A DNA stretch of 64,000 bases, taken from NCBI GenBank assembly GCA_019636095.1, contig JAHBYF010000003.1:1-64000 (forward strand), in the 5' to 3' direction. The notes below the pieces were generated by a model. The model was not told the origin of the DNA and made no database searches. It worked only from the letters and a program-made list of their open reading frames with translations. The stretch is from Hyphomonadaceae bacterium. Lineage in GTDB: Bacteria; Pseudomonadota; Alphaproteobacteria; Caulobacterales; Aquidulcibacteraceae. Below, in pieces: positions 45,834 to 53,691 of the stretch (its first letter is position 1; each line of letters starts with the position of its first letter). Made by a program: the position numbers and the translations under genes.

Positions 45834-47708
45834 ATGCAGGCACGAGCGGAAAAAGCGGGGGTCCACCGCATGGGCGAAGTCCATCGCGGCAAACCCAAAC
45901 CCCTGCGTCCGCTGAAGGTAGTTGAGAAGGTCGTTACAGATCCGAGCCGCGATGCGTTGCTGACGGAATTCGGCAAGACGACTCTCACCGATCGCTACTT
46001 GCTGCCCGGCGAGTCCTATCAAGACATGTTCGCGCGCGTCGCCACCGCGTTCGCGGATGACATTGGGCATGCGCAACGAATCTACGATTACATCTCCAAG
46101 CTTTGGTTCATGCCAGCGACCCCGGTTCTATCGAATGGCGGCGCCGAACGCGGGCTCCCAATTTCGTGCTTCTTGAATGCTGTCGGCGATTCACTCGACG
46201 GCATTATGGACACGTGGAACGAGAACGTGTGGCTCGCCTCGAACGGCGGCGGCATCGGGACCTATTGGGGTGGCGTTCGTTCCATCGGCGAAAAGGTCGG
46301 CCAGAACGGTCAGACGTCAGGCATCATTCCATTCATTCGCGTCATGGACTCGCTGACGCTCGCGATCAGCCAAGGCTCGCTGCGCCGCGGCTCGGCGGCT
46401 GTCTACCTCGACATCCATCACCCGGAGATCGAGGAATTTCTCGAAATCCGTAAGCCGGCCGGTGACTTCAACCGCAAGAGCTTGAACCTGCACCACGGGC
46501 TCAACCTCACCGACGAATTCATGATCGCCGTACGTGATGATCTGCCGTTCGCGCTACGCTCACCGAAAAACCAAGAGCCGCTGAAGCATGTCAACGCGCG
46601 CAAGCTCTGGCAGAAGATTCTTGAACTCCGCCTGCAAACCGGCGAGCCCTACATCATCTTCTCCGACACCGTGAACAAGCAGATGCCGAGCCACCAGAAG
46701 AAGCTTGGCCTGAAGGTGCGCCAATCGAACCTGTGCTCGGAAATCATGTTGCACACAGGTCTCGATCACAATGGCCGCGAGCGCACGGCGGTTTGCTGCC
46801 TCTCTTCGCTCAACGCGGAAACCTTCCTCGACTGGCAAAACGAGCCGCAATTCATGGAAGATGTCTTCCGCTTCCTCGACAATGTGCTGGAAGACTTCAT
46901 CCAGCGCGCGCCGCCGGAAATGGAACGCGCTGTCTATGCAGCGATGCGCGAACGTTCCGTTGGTTTGGGACTGATGGGCTTCCACTCCTTCCTGCAGAAG
47001 CAAGGCGTGTCGATGGAATCGGCGATGGCGAAGGTTTGGAACAACAAGCTCTTCAAGCACATCCGCCGCGGCGCCGACGCTGCCTCGGTAAAGCTCGCGC
47101 AAGAACGCGGCGCTTGCCCGGATGCGGCCGAGAACAACGTAATGGCCCGCTTCTCGCACAAACTCGCGATTGCGCCGACCGCCTCGATCTCGATCATCTG
47201 CGGCGGCACTTCAGCCGGCATCGAGCCGATCCCGGCCAACATCTACACGCACAAGACGCTCTCGGGCTCGTTTGCGGTGAAGAACCCCTATCTCGAGCAG
47301 CTGCTCGAAGAGAAAGGCAAGAACACCGAGAGCGTGTGGAGTTCGATCCTGAAGAACGAAGGCTCGGTGCAGCATCTCGATTTCCTCAGCGAAGACGAGA
47401 AAGGCATCTTCAAGACCGCCTTCGAAATCGACCAGCGTTGGATCATCGAACTCGCCGCCGACCGCACGCCACTCATCTGCCAAGCGCAGTCGCTCAACAT
47501 CTTCATTCCCGGCGATGTCGATAAGTGGGATCTGCACATGCTCCACTGGATGGCCTGGGAGCGCGGTGTGAAGAGCCTCTATTATTGCCGCTCGAAGTCA
47601 GTGCAACGCGCAGGCTTCGCTGGCGACGAAGACAAAGGCGACACGGTCGAAGCGCCCGTTCTGGAAACAGCCCGCACCAATTACGAGGAATGCCTCGCGT
47701 GCCAATAG
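45834..47708 (+). CDS. nrdA: ribonucleoside-diphosphate reductase class I, large subunit
   Basis: 624 residues from the ATG at 45834; the 45726 frame adds 36 unsupported residues. It reduces ribonucleotides to deoxyribonucleotides using a small radical-bearing subunit. Substrate-site residues: PISCFL (Cys), NLCSE (Cys-x-Glu), TAVCCLSSLN, the radical-transfer pair YY in SLYYCRSKS and the C-terminal redox tail EECLACQ. No N-terminal ATP-cone is visible, so activity regulation by dATP through a cone is unlikely. nrdB is not adjacent. A terminator follows. Confidence 0.94.
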   Translation: MQARAEKAGVHRMGEVHRGKPKPLRPLKVVEKVVTDPSRDALLTEFGKTTLTDRYLLPGESYQDMFARVATAFADDIGHAQRIYDYISKLWFMPATPVLSNGGAERGLPISCFLNAVGDSLDGIMDTWNENVWLASNGGGIGTYWGGVRSIGEKVGQNGQTSGIIPFIRVMDSLTLAISQGSLRRGSAAVYLDIHHPEIEEFLEIRKPAGDFNRKSLNLHHGLNLTDEFMIAVRDDLPFALRSPKNQEPLKHVNARKLWQKILELRLQTGEPYIIFSDTVNKQMPSHQKKLGLKVRQSNLCSEIMLHTGLDHNGRERTAVCCLSSLNAETFLDWQNEPQFMEDVFRFLDNVLEDFIQRAPPEMERAVYAAMRERSVGLGLMGFHSFLQKQGVSMESAMAKVWNNKLFKHIRRGADAASVKLAQERGACPDAAENNVMARFSHKLAIAPTASISIICGGTSAGIEPIPANIYTHKTLSGSFAVKNPYLEQLLEEKGKNTESVWSSILKNEGSVQHLDFLSEDEKGIFKTAFEIDQRWIIELAADRTPLICQAQSLNIFIPGDVDKWDLHMLHWMAWERGVKSLYYCRSKSVQRAGFAGDEDKGDTVEAPVLETARTNYEECLACQ

Positions 47709-47736
47709 CACGCTGAGTTTGGTTGATTGGACGACT

Positions 47737-47769
47737 GGGCGCTGAGAGCCATCTCAGCGCCCTTCTCTT
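47737..47769 (+). terminator. rho-independent terminator after nrdA
   Basis: GGGCGCTGAG (47737-47746) pairs perfectly with CTCAGCGCCC (47753-47762) over a 6-nt loop, followed by a TTCTCTT tract. It lies 29 bp after the nrdA stop and before the convergent gene, so it mainly ends nrdA transcripts. Confidence 0.85.
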
Positions 47770-47776
47770 ATGGCGC

Positions 47777-48595
47777 CTAGCTTGCCCGTCGCACGGTGCG
47801 GGCGGAGGGCGGTTCGACGCCGCGATGGCCGACCTGAGCTGGCGTTTCGGGGGTAAGGTCTTCTACGCCAATCGCATCGGCCGTAGCGGACGTTAGACTG
47901 ACGCCGCCCCCGATCTCGACCTTCGCTTGCCCCGCATCATTGAAATACGAGGCCGCGTCTGTCGCGACGCTGGCGACGCTGGCGACGAACGCGCCGCCGC
48001 CAAGGATTGCGATGACCGCAAACACCAAAGCGGCGTGGGCCCGGCCCTGTTGCCGGCGCGCGCCGGCGCGGCGGAAGTCGCGGCGCGGATTGGGGGCGCC
48101 CAATTTTGGCGCCGCCGCTGGCGGCTCGCGCACGGCGCGCGGCGTCGCGGTGGGCAGCGGCGCTTCCCATGCGTTGCTGGCAATAAGCAGTGGCGCGTCG
48201 GTGAACTCCGCATCCTCGTAAACGGGCCGCGACGGAAGCACGATAACATTGGCCTCAATCGGGTGAAGGATGTCATGCGCCGCTTCCAGCAATGGCGCCA
48301 GAGCGTCCAGTTCGACGCCATCCCACTGACTGAGGTCGATGATCGGGGCGCCGGACGCTTCTTCGCGCGTCGGCGGCGCAAACAGCGCCGCGACAACCGC
48401 ACGGCCCGTGCGCAAAACGTCCTGCGCAGCAGCGCGCAAAATTTCAGAACGAAGCGCGCTGCGCGACCAAACCACAACATAAAGGTCTGCGCGGTTCCCG
48501 CTCGTTATCGAATATCCCGCGTCTTCAAACGCCTCGGCCAGAGCTTCCACTTCGCTCGAATCTTCGCGCACGAAGACAAAGACCACGCCTGCCAT
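47777..48595 (-). CDS. membrane protein with degenerate TIR-like N-terminal domain
   Basis: 272 residues from the ATG at 48595 (the longer frame is not supported). The first 110 residues (VVFVFVREDSSEVEALAEAF, then ADLYVVVWSRSALRSEIL, then PIIDLSQWDG) follow the strand/helix order of bacterial TIR-domain proteins, but the usual catalytic Glu in the helix after the WS motif is replaced by Ala in my alignment, so NADase activity is doubtful. A Pro/Arg-rich linker precedes one membrane segment (about 205-228) and a periplasmic tail. Function unknown. Confidence 0.6.
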   Translation of the reverse strand: MAGVVFVFVREDSSEVEALAEAFEDAGYSITSGNRADLYVVVWSRSALRSEILRAAAQDVLRTGRAVVAALFAPPTREEASGAPIIDLSQWDGVELDALAPLLEAAHDILHPIEANVIVLPSRPVYEDAEFTDAPLLIASNAWEAPLPTATPRAVREPPAAAPKLGAPNPRRDFRRAGARRQQGRAHAALVFAVIAILGGGAFVASVASVATDAASYFNDAGQAKVEIGGGVSLTSATADAIGVEDLTPETPAQVGHRGVEPPSARTVRRAS

Positions 48596-48851
48596 GACGC
48601 GTCGCCCCTTTATTTGGGATGCAAGAAATTGAGCAACGCGCAAACGGCGCCTCAGATCAAAATAACCTTGAGCCACGCTTTCGGTTCCTTTCCCCGCCTG
48701 CGAAATTTGCGACCGTCCGGGGCGCCAGTTCAACGCTTTGTGATTGAACCAATTTCCTGTCGTGACTGGCGTCACGCACCGCATCTTTTGGACGCCCTAC
48801 ATTTATTCTGTGCTCAGGAAACCATCGTCTGAGTTTGTGTGTTGGGGAGAT

Positions 48852-49316
48852 ATGACCAAGCTAGCCGCCTCCGGTGTCGCCACAGCGTTCGCGCTGGTGA
48901 TGCTCGGCGGCTCCGCCGTCGCCACGCTCCAGGTCAATCGCGTCGACGCTGCGACCCCGATGTCGCAGCACACGTCAGCGCGTGTTGATCCGATGCGCGT
49001 TGGCCAGTGCCGTATTGAATACGACGGGCTTGCCGCCGATCAGCAACCAGCGCCGATGGAATGCGAACACGCACAATGGGTGGCGCAACGATGGGGCGGC
49101 CGCGTGATCGAGAAGACAGCGACGGGCCCGGTTCAGCGCGCGGTGTACCAAGGCCGCAACAACTTCGCTGGCGTGCCTGCGAGCGATGTGCCGCGCGCAG
49201 GCTATTGCCGCGCGTGGATTGAAGGCGCCGATGAGCAGCCGGCTGAAAGCGACTGCCGCACCGCCGAGCGCATAGCGGCCGCCCTTGGCGGTCGCGTCCT
49301 GTTCATGCCGCTCTAG
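48852..49316 (+). CDS. exported protein with internal duplication
   Basis: 154 residues from the ATG at 48852, with a signal peptide or anchor (about 6-25, TAFALVMLGGSAVATL). The mature part holds two related units of about 35-40 residues: GQCRIEYDGLAADQQPAPMEC...WVAQRWGGRVIE and GYCRAWIEGADEQPAESDC...RIAAALGGRVLF, each with two Cys at about 20-residue spacing. Two disulfide-stabilised small domains in the periplasm are likely. No family recognised. It is convergent with the permuted-oxidase gene, overlapping by 4 bp. Confidence 0.72.
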   Translation: MTKLAASGVATAFALVMLGGSAVATLQVNRVDAATPMSQHTSARVDPMRVGQCRIEYDGLAADQQPAPMECEHAQWVAQRWGGRVIEKTATGPVQRAVYQGRNNFAGVPASDVPRAGYCRAWIEGADEQPAESDCRTAERIAAALGGRVLFMPL

Positions 49317-50443
49317 ACGCGCATGGCGCCAAAGATGGCCCTGTGCCGTTCGAGGATGTTCGCGGTCGTTTGCGGGTCCGGCGCCAATGACCAATTTCCG
49401 TGCTCGAAAGTGCCGCCAAGCACGATGCCGTCGCGGCGGCCGAACATGTAGCCGCGCCCGATGACGTTGTAGTCGATCTCCGGTTGCGGCAGCAGGATCA
49501 CGAGTTGCCCGCGCACGGGCTCGATTTCGGCGTCGCCAAACAAATGGCCCGCGCCGAGCCCAGTGCAGTTGAAGATGGTCTGCTCCGGCAATGCTTGCAC
49601 CTGCGAGACGTCAGAAAACTCGCGCACGTGAATCTCACCGCCAGCCTGACGCACATCCAGTTCCATGCGCCGCAAGTAAAGCGGCGTCTCAATCATCATC
49701 GTATCGAACTGACGCACGAACGGGCTGGCGAAATTGTGCTCGTCGGGACCGAGCCTGCGCAGGTTGACGATAAGCGCATGCATCGGATCGTCGGGCGGGG
49801 CGGGATAGGTTGAGTTTGGATTGTTGGACAGCGAGTAATTCGTCTCCCAGCTCACGCCATAGGCGTCGCCCACCAGCGTCTGGTAACGGCGGAACGCAAA
49901 TTGCGCGGCTTCGAATTGGCGTTGGTGAATATCCGGCGTTGCTGTGCCGCCATCGAAGGTCGATGACGGCCACCATTGAGCGCCGGCCACATTCGAAGTC
50001 GTGTTCGGCGGCAAGTCCTTGGCATAGATGCGCACGTTCGCGCCGCGCTCCTGCAGCAAACGCGCCGTCGCCATGCCTACAGCACCACAGCCGAGCACAG
50101 CCACATCCGGTTTGGCGGCATCGTAACCAAGATCGACCGCCATCTTCGCCGTGCCCCAGGAAAGCGTAATGCCGCCGCCGCCGTGGCCGTAATTATGCAC
50201 GAGCACCTTGTCGCCGAACGTCTCGCGCTCAACACGAAAGCCGCTTGGCCGATAGGGCCGCAGCCCAACATCGACGCGAATGATCCGTTCTTCTGAGACC
50301 AGCACCGGCGGCAATCGCACAGGACGCGTGCCGGGCGCCATTCGGAGATCGCGCATCAGCCCGCCGCCGAGACCGCGCGCCGTGGCGCAGGATGAAGCCA
50401 ACCCAGCAGCGCCGATCGCCATCAAAGTGCGGCGTGTGTGCAT
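49313..50443 (-). CDS. D-amino-acid-oxidase-like flavoprotein with circularly permuted domain order, Tat signal
   Basis: 376 residues. The N-terminus has a twin-arginine motif (TRRTLM, 4-8) and a lipobox-like LASSC. Residues about 54-106 (VDVGLRPYRPSGFRVERE, HNYGHGGGGITLSWG) match the C-terminal end of canonical D-amino-acid oxidases. The FAD-binding GCGAVG comes afterwards (118-123), followed by the canonical N-terminal to middle part: NTTSNVAGAQWWPSSTF, IFNCTGLGAG and the end GIVLGGTFEHGNW. This order suggests circular permutation (inference by alignment from memory). Activity on D-amino acids is plausible, in the periplasm; the substrate is unknown. Confidence 0.78.
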   Translation of the reverse strand: MHTRRTLMAIGAAGLASSCATARGLGGGLMRDLRMAPGTRPVRLPPVLVSEERIIRVDVGLRPYRPSGFRVERETFGDKVLVHNYGHGGGGITLSWGTAKMAVDLGYDAAKPDVAVLGCGAVGMATARLLQERGANVRIYAKDLPPNTTSNVAGAQWWPSSTFDGGTATPDIHQRQFEAAQFAFRRYQTLVGDAYGVSWETNYSLSNNPNSTYPAPPDDPMHALIVNLRRLGPDEHNFASPFVRQFDTMMIETPLYLRRMELDVRQAGGEIHVREFSDVSQVQALPEQTIFNCTGLGAGHLFGDAEIEPVRGQLVILLPQPEIDYNVIGRGYMFGRRDGIVLGGTFEHGNWSLAPDPQTTANILERHRAIFGAMRV

Positions 50444-50539
50444 GACGTTATCTTATCCCCTCGCCAGCCATGAGAAAGCAGTTCGCCCACCTGTCAATGC
50501 CGCCTTGCTGTTCGCGCGATTCTGAACCACATCGGCACC

Positions 50540-51451
50540 ATGCATGGGCATCATGGGCACGCGCACGATCACCACGATCACGCCCATCACCACCCCGCGC
50601 CCACCGATAAACGTTATACCGTCGCAATCACGCTGAACCTCGGATTTGTCGCGATCGAGGGTGCGGCTGGTTTCATGGCGAATTCCACCGCGCTGCTCTC
50701 GGATGCGACGCACAATCTTTCGGACGTGCTGGGTTTGGCGCTCGCCGGCGGCGCGGCCTGGCTGGCCAAGCAGCAGGCTGGATCGCAGCGCACCTACGGC
50801 TTCTCGAAAGCAACCGTGCTTGCGGCGCTGGCAAATGCGCTCGTGCTTGTGGTCGCATGCGGTGGGTTGTTGTGGGAAGCGTCAACGCGCCTGTTCGCGC
50901 CGGAGCCGACGCAGCCGCTTTCCATCATGATGGTCGCCGCACTCGGCGTCATCATTAACGGCGCAACCGCTCTGCTCTTCCTCGCAGGCCGCAAGGAAGA
51001 CGTGAATGTGCGCGGCGCCTACTTGCACATGCTTGCTGACGCCGGTGTTTCTGCAGCCGTGATCGTCGCAGGCGGCTTGATATTTTTGACCGGGCAGAAC
51101 TGGATCGATCCCGCGATCTCGATCGCAGTGGTCTTGCTCATTCTATGGGGAACCTGGGGTTTGTTGCGGGAGTCGCTCGATCTTACCCTCGATGCCGCGC
51201 CCGCTCACATCGATGTCGCTAAGGTACGAGATTATCTGGCGGCGCAACCCGGCGTCATCGCTGTACACGATCTCCACGTGTGGGCGATGGGCGCGACAAA
51301 GCCCGCGCTCACCGCCCATCTCGTCCGTCCGGAAGGCAGCGACGATGATTTTTTGGCAAAAGTCGCCGAAGGCATCACGCACAAATTCGGTATTTCACAC
51401 GTGACACTGCAGATTGAACGCACCCAACGCGACGATTGCGAGCACTGCTAG
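50540..51451 (+). CDS. cation diffusion facilitator (zinc-type) exporter
   Basis: 303 residues. A His/Asp-rich N-terminus (residues 2-19, HGHHGHAHDHHDHAHHHP) is typical of Zn2+ exporters such as ZitB/CzcD. Six membrane segments follow. The transport-site motifs SDATHNLSDV (segment 2) and HMLADAG (segment 5) each carry the H-x3-D pair. The cytosolic C-terminal domain (about 225-303) ends with DDCEHC. It exports Zn2+ (possibly Co2+ or Cd2+) using the proton gradient. It diverges from the oxidase gene. Confidence 0.94.
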   Translation: MHGHHGHAHDHHDHAHHHPAPTDKRYTVAITLNLGFVAIEGAAGFMANSTALLSDATHNLSDVLGLALAGGAAWLAKQQAGSQRTYGFSKATVLAALANALVLVVACGGLLWEASTRLFAPEPTQPLSIMMVAALGVIINGATALLFLAGRKEDVNVRGAYLHMLADAGVSAAVIVAGGLIFLTGQNWIDPAISIAVVLLILWGTWGLLRESLDLTLDAAPAHIDVAKVRDYLAAQPGVIAVHDLHVWAMGATKPALTAHLVRPEGSDDDFLAKVAEGITHKFGISHVTLQIERTQRDDCEHC

Positions 51452-52356
51452 CGTTCAGACCATGTCTTCAAGAGCTGATGCGCAATGGCGAAAGGCGGCG
51501 GCGCCCAACACTCACCATGCTTGCCGGCGATCAGAAGCTTTGCCTCTTCGCGTGTGAACCAGCGGCCGCTCTCAAGTTCTGAGGTGTCGACTTTGTCGTG
51601 ATCGTTTTCGACCTCGCAGAGCACGCCAATCATCAGCGAGTGTGGAAACGGCCAAGGCTGCGTCGAATGCATCTCGACGTGACGAACCTTAAGTCCCGCC
51701 TCTTCCAGCGTCTCCCGCGCCACCGCCTCTTCAATCGCCTCACCCGGCTCGATGAAGCCAGCGAGCGCCGAATGCATGCCGCGCGGCCATGCCTTTTGGC
51801 GGCCGAGGAAACACTTGTCGGCCAATGTTGGCACCATAATGCAAACCGGGTCGACACGCGGATAGTGCTCGGCGCTACAGGCATCGCATTTGCGCACCCA
51901 ACCGGCCTCCACCACGCGCGAAGGCGTGCCACAATTGGCGCAGAAGCGATTGCGGCTGTGCCATTCGAACACGGCCCGCGCCGCGCCGATGATGGCGAGC
52001 TTGTCGCCCGGCAAACGCGCCGCTGCCGGACGCAATTCTTCAAAGATGCCAAGTTCGCCGAGGGCCTCCGCGTCGGCGATCTCGCAAGCGAAATGTGGCG
52101 CTCGGTTCTCATCCAGCCCAAGGAACAAGAGCGGCTGCTCACGAGCGCCAAGCTGCGCATGCACATGTGGCGCAAGCCAGCGCACCGCCAAACCACCGTT
52201 TTCCTCGCAAAGAAACGGCCGGCCTTTGTTGAATATCAGTAGCGATGTCTGGTCACTCTCCATTGCCGCCTTCAGCCAGGCCTCATCCTTGCGGTGGTGA
52301 CCGGCGCGGTCGAGCGGCGAGCGCGTAAAGGCGTTCGGGTTGTGCGGGAGGAGCAC
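51448..52356 (-). CDS. nudC: NAD+ diphosphatase / NADH pyrophosphatase
   Basis: 302 residues. It hydrolyses NAD(H) to NMN(H) and AMP and can remove NAD caps from RNA. The zinc finger CANCG...CDACS (about 140-158) is present, and the Nudix box GFIEPGEAIEEAVARETLEEAGL follows. The SQPWPFPHSLM motif is specific to NudC; here it is STQPWPFPHSLM. An N-terminal NUDIX-like domain precedes these (about 1-130). It overlaps the CDF stop by 4 bp and is followed 11 bp later by an exported methyltransferase-like gene on the same strand. Confidence 0.95.
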   Translation of the reverse strand: MLLPHNPNAFTRSPLDRAGHHRKDEAWLKAAMESDQTSLLIFNKGRPFLCEENGGLAVRWLAPHVHAQLGAREQPLLFLGLDENRAPHFACEIADAEALGELGIFEELRPAAARLPGDKLAIIGAARAVFEWHSRNRFCANCGTPSRVVEAGWVRKCDACSAEHYPRVDPVCIMVPTLADKCFLGRQKAWPRGMHSALAGFIEPGEAIEEAVARETLEEAGLKVRHVEMHSTQPWPFPHSLMIGVLCEVENDHDKVDTSELESGRWFTREEAKLLIAGKHGECWAPPPFAIAHQLLKTWSER

Positions 52357-52367
52357 TGGTCGAACGC

Positions 52368-53156
52368 CTAGTTCGCGGGCTTGCGGAAGCGCAGTGCGAA
52401 CTGATCGGTGTGGCCGCGAATGTCGCCCTCGAACACGCGTTCGGTCCGGTTGTCGGCGGGATTGCGCAGCACTTGCGTTTCCGCTTCCAACACAAACCCT
52501 GCCGCTGTGACTTCGCGGATCACTTGCGCTTGGTCGATCCGGTGCAGGTCGGTTTGCGGATTGAGATCGATGGTGTGACCAGGCTCGGCCGAGTGATCGA
52601 TGATCACCAAGACGCCGCCGGGCTTCAGCGCATCAAACACAGCCCGGTTGAACGCCGGCACATCGATGTTGAGCTGCGGATAGAAGAAGTCGTGATAGAT
52701 TTGCGAAATGAAGACCGCGTCAAGCGGTTCGGAAATCGTCCAGCCCGTGTAGCCGGCCTGTAGCTCGGTGATGTTCTGATATTGCGGAACAACAGCCAGC
52801 ATGGCGCGCGGCCGATCAGGCGCCGCGTTTGGCCGGTCGATCCCATAAACGCGGCCACTGTCACCAACCGCAACGGCAAACAGCCGAGAATAGTAACCGC
52901 CGCCGGGGCCTACATCGGCGATACGCCAGCCGGGCTGAACGCCGGTGAACGCCATGATGTCGGCGGGATGGCGTAGCGCGTCCCGCGTGGTGTCCGCCTC
53001 GGGGCGGCGCGGGTCCGCAACGGCGGCAAGGATGTGCGGCGAAGTTGCGGTGGGCGCCGCCGGGCCGGGCGCCGCCATCATAATTCCGGGGATCGCGCCT
53101 CCGGCGCACGCGCCGATGAACAGCGCAATTCCCAGTCCGGCCAACAGCTTCCGCAT
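52368..53156 (-). CDS. exported class I methyltransferase-like lipoprotein, copy 1
   Basis: 262 residues from the ATG at 53156, preceded by GGAGG. A signal with lipobox-like FIGAC exports it. The class I methyltransferase fold is recognisable: motif I IADVGPGGGYYSRLFAVAVG, FDALKPGGVLVIIDHS (motif near strand 5) and a C-terminal RGHTDQFALRFRKP. Paralogue of the gene at 53692-54477. An exported SAM-dependent enzyme is odd, since SAM is not expected in the periplasm; it may bind another ligand. It could be anchored with its active site outside the cytosol. Function unknown. Confidence 0.78.
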   Translation of the reverse strand: MRKLLAGLGIALFIGACAGGAIPGIMMAAPGPAAPTATSPHILAAVADPRRPEADTTRDALRHPADIMAFTGVQPGWRIADVGPGGGYYSRLFAVAVGDSGRVYGIDRPNAAPDRPRAMLAVVPQYQNITELQAGYTGWTISEPLDAVFISQIYHDFFYPQLNIDVPAFNRAVFDALKPGGVLVIIDHSAEPGHTIDLNPQTDLHRIDQAQVIREVTAAGFVLEAETQVLRNPADNRTERVFEGDIRGHTDQFALRFRKPAN

Positions 53157-53265
53157 CGCGTCCTCCCTCATCTAGTGGCGGTTTACCCCAGGCGAGGCGG
53201 CCTTGTCTCCCGCTTCCCAGCGAAGTGAACGATTGGAAACCGCCCCGCGTTACACTGGGGCCGCC

Positions 53266-53688
53266 ATGATTCCCGTGACGCCCTCCCTCGCCCTCGATGA
53301 GCGCGACCTCGAAGAACGCTTCATCCGTGCGTCCGGCCCTGGCGGGCAGAACGTCAACAAAGTTTCCACCGCGGTTGAGCTGCGCTTCAACATGAACGGC
53401 TTTACTGAGATGCCGGAGGACGTGCGCGCGCGTTTGCAGCGGCTCGCCGGGCGCAGATTGACACTCCACGGCGAGATCGTGATCCGTGCCGATGAGCATC
53501 GCACGCAAGACCGCAATCGCGCGGAAGCGCTGACGCGCCTCGTTAGCTTGATCGAACAAGCCACGCATCGCCCAAAGCCGCGCAAAATCACAAAAGTGCC
53601 AAAAGCTTCGAAACAAAAGCGCCTCGATAACAAGGCAAAGCGCGGCAGCATCAAAGCCAACCGCGCCCGCCCGCGTCACGACGACTAG
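53266..53688 (+). CDS. arfB: alternative ribosome-rescue factor ArfB
   Basis: 140 residues from the ATG at 53266 (a longer frame has no support). A peptidyl-tRNA hydrolase of the release-factor family that frees stalled ribosomes. The catalytic motif is ASGPGGQNVNKVST with GGQ, and the C-terminal basic tail (HRPKPRKITKVPKASKQKRLD onward) should enter the empty mRNA channel. Length matches ArfB (about 140). It sits between two paralogous exported methyltransferase-like genes on the other strand, 109 bp from one and 3 bp from the other. Confidence 0.94.
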   Translation: MIPVTPSLALDERDLEERFIRASGPGGQNVNKVSTAVELRFNMNGFTEMPEDVRARLQRLAGRRLTLHGEIVIRADEHRTQDRNRAEALTRLVSLIEQATHRPKPRKITKVPKASKQKRLDNKAKRGSIKANRARPRHDD

Positions 53689-53691
53689 CCC

